Part shown: positions 59,501 to 64,000 of the stretch, in pieces
Layout: the number at the start of each line of letters is the position of its first letter
How positions within the stretch are numbered: the first letter of the stretch is position 1
Source of the DNA: Acanthornis magna
Lineage: Eukaryota > Chordata > Aves > Passeriformes > Acanthizidae
Length of the DNA stretch: 64,000 bases
Assembly (NCBI GenBank): GCA_036785705.1
Contig: JAWUZG010000365.1
Coordinates: 124,001-188,000, forward strand
Direction of reading: 5' to 3'
Notes under the pieces: model-generated
Told to the model about the DNA's origin: nothing
Databases searched by the model: none
The model's input: only the letters and a program-made list of their open reading frames with translations
Position numbers and translations under genes: made by a program

Positions 59501-61435
59501 ACTCTTCTACTGCTCTCATTCAAATCAATGCTCTCTGAGCAGAACACCTATAACACTGCGCTTGCCTTGCAACTAGGTGACTACTAATTACTACCTGGAC
59601 TGAGAAAGATGCTCCACTGTTTTAATACTTGAAAGAGAACAGGGTTGGCAACCTCTGTGTAATTAGTTTCCTATCAAGAGAAAGGATTTCAGATGTAGGA
59701 TGCCTGAGGAGGAGGGAGAGAGGACAGCCTCTCTGTATATACAGACACATTTTTGTTCATTCTTTTCTCTCTGGTGACCTCCCCTTTATTTTCCTGCACT
59801 GTAAGGGACGACTTATCATTAATGGCATAATGCATATTATTATTCATTAGCACTGTTTTTCTTATGTCAACCTATCCTATCTTGTTGGCTTTCAAGTTTC
59901 TTTCAGAGAGACCCACTACATTTAAAAGCATATATAAATTGCCATTAAAGTTTTCCTTTAAAAGAGAAATGCTACAACAGCTGACCAAAAAATTATCATT
60001 AAAACAGTTTTCAATGACAGTACATCTTTGAAGGCATTGTGCTTTTGCTAAGTATTATTAACTAATTTCAATTCACACCTGGAGTGTTTTTACATCTTTA
60101 TATAAGATAAAATCTTACATATTATTTTATCTCCACTTTACAGTAGGTTTTGGAAATATTTCAATTTTGTAAACATGAAGTCAATGCAAAGTGCTTTCTC
60201 CCATATTCACCAGAGCTGAACCCTCCATGTCTCCACCAGGAGCTTTTCCCATCTCACACAGGTCTGACTACCCCTACAGAAAACCCAAAACACCAGTCTC
60301 ACAGCAACTGTTCTCTCCCTCTCAAAGCTACATCCCTCTCAAGGCCCTACATTAGAGGACAATCATCTGCTTCTATGTACAGACACGGAAGGCAAGTGTG
60401 GAAGTAACTTCAGTCCTTGCTTCTTGGGGTTCTCCAAAACTACAGCAAAACTATTTTATCGTATAGTTTCAGTGACTAATGGCATGCAGCCATGAAAGCT
60501 CTTTTGGGCAGCCCACTGGAGAGGTAAGAATAAGCTATGATAATATTTTATAGGAAATTTTTTATAAGCCTCTCTGGTCTACTGGAAATTTCAGTGTTTT
60601 TCAAACTTCAGAAATCTTCTGAGCCTTCACTGCACAATCTCTAAAGTATATTCCAGGAATTGTTACACTACTAGCACTGAACAAAAATGAATAACGATTA
60701 AAAAAAATGCAGAGGGAAAGAGGAAAATAAAGACTCACAGAAAGTGAATTAAATAATAAGAAAAAAAAAATCTCCTTTCATTCAGATAAATTTCAGTACT
60801 ATTATTATTGCCATGCAGTATGAAATGTCTAAAATAATTATAGGAGAGTGAAATCTGAAAGAGAAGGTGAAAAGTTGCTTGCTTACCAACATTTTACTGC
60901 CCTTATTTCACCTCTCTTGGTGGCAACAAGCCTTTAGCCTACTGTGCTGAGATTTGAACAAAAAAAATTTTTCTGTTAAATCCCAACATCCATAAAATCA
61001 AAGAGAAATTTGTAGAACTGGGTTCTATATCTGTACTGATTGTCAGTGGTGTTAGACACAGATAGCATATAATTCTAAACTCCTTGGTCTGAGAAAGTTA
61101 CCATTGCAGCATTTCTCCATATAGAGAGTTTATGAGACTTTACAGTAAGCTTTGGCAATTCTTTGCTATATATGTGAGCTCATCCATCACATAAAAATTT
61201 TGAATCAATGACACTACAACATTTTATAAAGGAGACAAAGTCCATTTAGTTTTTCATCTTTCCTGACAGAAGTTATTTTCTAATTTCTAAGTCCTTCATT
61301 CACTGATCAGGAACTACATTGCCATTACCTAAGTTTCATGTAAGTGCAAACAGATTAGTGACACAGATATCTCAATATTTACCATTACTGTCTGAAGTTC
61401 CCACCAATGCATACTCTTTCTCCAGGCCACTTAAC
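53520..61435. other. Unique non-coding sequence
   Basis: No gene, RNA or interspersed repeat recognised. Alternating purine-pyrimidine sequence (TACATATATGTATACACACA and after) lies at about 54973-55010, and a smaller patch at 55198-55210. An octamer ATTTGCAT is at 53828-53835. The frames at 55532-56410 fall in slightly GC-richer DNA and are not recognisable. Confidence 0.5.
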
Positions 61436-61480
61436 AAAAAAAAAAAAAAAGAAAAAAAAAAGAAAAAAAAAAGAGAGAGA
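61436..61480. repeat. A-rich simple repeat
   Basis: Runs of 15, 10 and 10 A separated by single G, followed by GAGAGAGA. It produces a lysine-rich frame on plus and a phenylalanine-rich frame on minus, neither a gene. No retroposon body with a matching 3' end was recognised upstream. Confidence 0.95.
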
Positions 61481-62007
61481 CATCATTTTCACCTGCAATA
61501 ATAAATAAAAGTGAATGCATAAAGACACTGAAAAGTTAAAGTGCATAATGAAAAGAACAGCATTTCTTTTCCTTTCTAGGAGCATAACACTTCTTTCTAA
61601 ACACTGTCTGAAAGTGGAGGGTTTAGGCTAACCGCATTTTCATATGAAAAATATTCCATGAAAATGTGATTCCGTAAGCAGAAATTCTAATTTGTATGGC
61701 AGAAGGCTTTAAATGCCTGTCTACATTTAAAGCCACATTCATTTAATAGCCAGTCAGCCCATTCCTCCTTTGGCTATCTCTAGAGGGAAAAATGGATTCC
61801 CATTAGTAATTCTCAGGCTTGGAGAAAGCTCTGACCTGTGCACAGGGTTTATCAAGGTCTGCTTTCTCTGCAACAGCTACAGAGGGGGGCAATCCTCAAG
61901 AGACTTGCTCCTGCTGTTTTCTTCTGATGAAGCAACCTTTGCATCTCCTCTGTATTTTATCACCCAAAATACAGCTCTCATCAATAATCAGGAAAGAGAC
62001 ATCTAAC
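61481..62007. other. Unique sequence with a conserved-looking patch at 61600-61760
   Basis: Between the A-rich and T-rich runs the sequence is unique. The patch 61600-61760 contains ATTTTCATATGAAAAT and an imperfect inverted pair GGCTTTAAATGCC / CATTTAAAGCC around 61707-61735. No gene was recognised. Confidence 0.35.
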
Positions 62008-62027
62008 TTTTTTTTTTTTTTTTTTTT
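62008..62027. repeat. Poly-T run of 20
   Basis: An uninterrupted T20 followed by AAG and T5GGGT6. It lies about 570 bases from the A-rich run at 61436-61480, with opposite base. No terminal repeats or target duplications joining the two could be seen. Confidence 0.95.
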
Positions 62028-64000
62028 AAGTTTTTGGGTTTTTTCCTCCAAACACAAGGCTAGAATATGAGCATTGAATCCACTAAGGTTTAGTGGTGAA
62101 AATGTCAACTCCATGTATTCCGCCTTTGTAAAAGTTAGCAAAATACTAGGAAAAGGAGCAGAGAAAATCCTTGGCAGGAGAGGGGCAGTAGGCTCTTTAC
62201 ACAAAGGCCCTCCATAATCTTGAAAATATAATCTCAACCATCAAGACAAACAGAGCCCACCAATAATACGCATATTCCACATTACCTTCACCACTTGCTC
62301 ACAAGAAGGCTAAATTTTTGTGTGCAGTTCTGATCCAGAGTCAGCCCAGCGTAACATTGATGTTGGTGGTGCTACTCTGGTTACATTCTTATTATGTAAA
62401 TTAAGGGGCCAAATTTTGCCTTAAAGAAGTACGAGATATGGTGCTCTTTCTGTAACACATGCTTTATTTGTGGCCTGTTATTTTTTTCCCATTTTATCTC
62501 CTTAAAAGAACAACAATCTTTCTTTCTCATAGGGTAGAATCTAGAAAGGTTTCCTTTTCATAGAGATTGAACTGTTTCCTATAAACATTGTTTCTATTAC
62601 ATCTACATGATCTAAGATAATGGTTGTAATAGAAAATACAATGAAAAAGAATGAGTGAGCTCATTTGAAATACAGGAGGCTTTGTCTTACTGGTAACAGC
62701 CAGAGGATGCCATAAAAGAAAACAATCCCTTAAAAATGCCAGACCACAAAAGCAGTCGATAGACATAACGATAAGCACTGGCTAATCAATAGTGATAAGT
62801 CAGTGCAACTCAGCTGACAGATGCTTCTTCAACAACAGTTTTTCTAATTCCTACCTCACTAGCATAAACATATCAGGCCAATGCCTTAATAAGAAAGCTC
62901 TTCAGTAGATAACATGGCAGCAGAATGAAGATGGTACCACACCACCCCCTTACCAATCACCTCAATCTCTTCTATATTTTGCAGAACAAGGCCTCCCCAG
63001 GGACACTGCTGACTACCAAAGCCTTATTTTTATATGAGGGTGGAGGACATAAGGAGAATCAACATTCCTTGTCAAAAGCAATTGAACGCTGCAGCACTCT
63101 GACATGCTTTCAGAGAATGCAGAAAAACATCAGCTAGCGAAGAAAGGGGACATCTGAATAACCACAGCTAATAAACCACAGCTAATAAACCACAGCTAAC
63201 CAGAGCTGTCTCTAATAAAGAGGTAAAGAAAAAATAAGGAAAAGTTATTTACTAGACATTTGTTTTAAATGAAATGAAACAGCAAACACTCAGGTTGACC
63301 AATTTTTCAAGCATATTCATACACTTTCACAGCAGAAACTTATCTCTGTGTGTGTGCAGACTTAAACAATAAAAAAACTTTTTTAGCTACAACAGGCTGC
63401 AAGAATAAGTCTTACCTTTTACAAATGAGGTTGTTCCTCACTCCTATCCATTTCCACATGATGCTGTGGGGGATCCTAGCTGCATCACTGTGACCAGGCC
63501 ACCTGACTTTTTGGGCTCACTTTGGTTTCTCCTGTTCTCTCCACTCACAAAGGCTCTTTCACCACCAAGTGCTCTCTGGCCTGTTCTCATTTCTCTCTAT
63601 ACCCCTGAGCTTTTGCTTCCCAGTTTGCCAAGGATAAGGATGTCCACTGCTTATTTGTGAAATTTTCAAATCTGCACTTTCCTGTGCACATCAATGAGCA
63701 GCATTTAATTTTCTAGGGCTTCGCTGTTGCTGTGTCACACTGCACTCTCTGAACGATGGGATGGGCCACAAGTATCTACAGCTGTTCCACTTCTCCCAGG
63801 CTCCCTTCAAATAATATTTTTATTGCTTTTATTTCTTGTTTCTCATCTTTTAAGTGGATTCTAAGCTTCTAACACAAGAAAGCTGTTCTTAAAGCCTGCT
63901 CCCTTTAAAGTATCCAATCAAATTCAAAGTCTTGGGGCCAATTGCAAGCAGGGAGTTCAGCTTGTTGCTGATTTAAGATACTTAGCTCTATCACAAAACC
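62028..64000. other. Unique non-coding sequence to the window end
   Basis: No gene or interspersed repeat recognised. A small tandem repeat of a 14-base unit (CCACAGCTAATAAA, about three copies) is at 63156-63200. Confidence 0.5.
63156..63200. repeat. Short tandem repeat, 14-bp unit
   Basis: CCACAGCTAATAAA begins at 63162 and 63176 and begins again, incomplete, at 63190. The flanking bases extend the similarity, giving about three copies. Confidence 0.9.

Noticed and set aside
61319..61585. Lysine-rich (plus) and phenylalanine-rich (minus) peptides
   Set aside because: Products of the A-rich simple repeat.
61436..62027. A-rich and T-rich runs 570 bases apart as ends of a retroposon pair
   Set aside because: No element body, terminal repeat or target duplication links them.

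Overview
This window looks like a piece of a bird nuclear genome, and I can support no protein-coding gene in it. It is AT-rich and CpG-poor. Open reading frames are short on both strands (longest about 187 codons, none recognisable), and interspersed repeats are sparse. The repeats I recognise are almost all CR1-type LINEs. The clearest, at 35914-36570, carries the avian CR1 3' terminus (ATTCTATG-type repeats) and the ORF2 C-terminal/3' UTR sequence familiar from songbird and other neoavian genomes. No mammalian L1 or Alu-like elements were seen. I infer an intergenic region or a very long intron; which one cannot be told from the sequence.

Layout. 1-2.7 kb: unique sequence with one perfect 157-bp tandem duplication (551-864). 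2.7-3.2 kb: a degraded old CR1 on the plus strand. 3.2-20.1 kb: unique non-coding sequence with a possible short L2/Rex-like LINE scrap near 4.05 kb, a conserved-looking block at 7.6-7.8 kb and weak exon-like stretches. 20.1-20.8 kb: a repeat cluster holding a MIR/L3-type remnant, a CR1 in inverted pieces and a plus-strand CR1 3' end. 20.8-33.5 kb: mostly unique, with one splice-site-flanked open stretch at 21.8 kb. 33.55 kb: a CR1 tail. 33.8 kb: an interrupted TTCC microsatellite. 34.95-35.77 kb: the strongest enhancer-like sequence in the window. 35.9-36.9 kb: one clear CR1 plus a CR1 scrap. 37-48.7 kb: unique sequence with a near-perfect palindrome, an L3-type tail, a candidate CTCF site, a POU/homeodomain motif cluster and a canonical RFX X-box. 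48.8-49.5 kb: an ancient CR1/L3-like reverse-transcriptase fragment on the minus strand. 49.5-64 kb: unique sequence with an enhancer-like block at 50.2-50.6 kb and simple repeats.

No operons, RNA genes, CRISPR arrays or intact mobile elements were found. If the window has a function it is probably regulatory. The candidates, in order of how convincing they look, are 34950-35340 (octamer plus Sox-Oct-like composite), 46430-46690 (X-box), 35390-35770 (CpG-retaining block), 50210-50640, 40640-40765 and 7580-7820. Conservation is inferred from appearance only; no alignment was possible. I did not find a previously undescribed system here.
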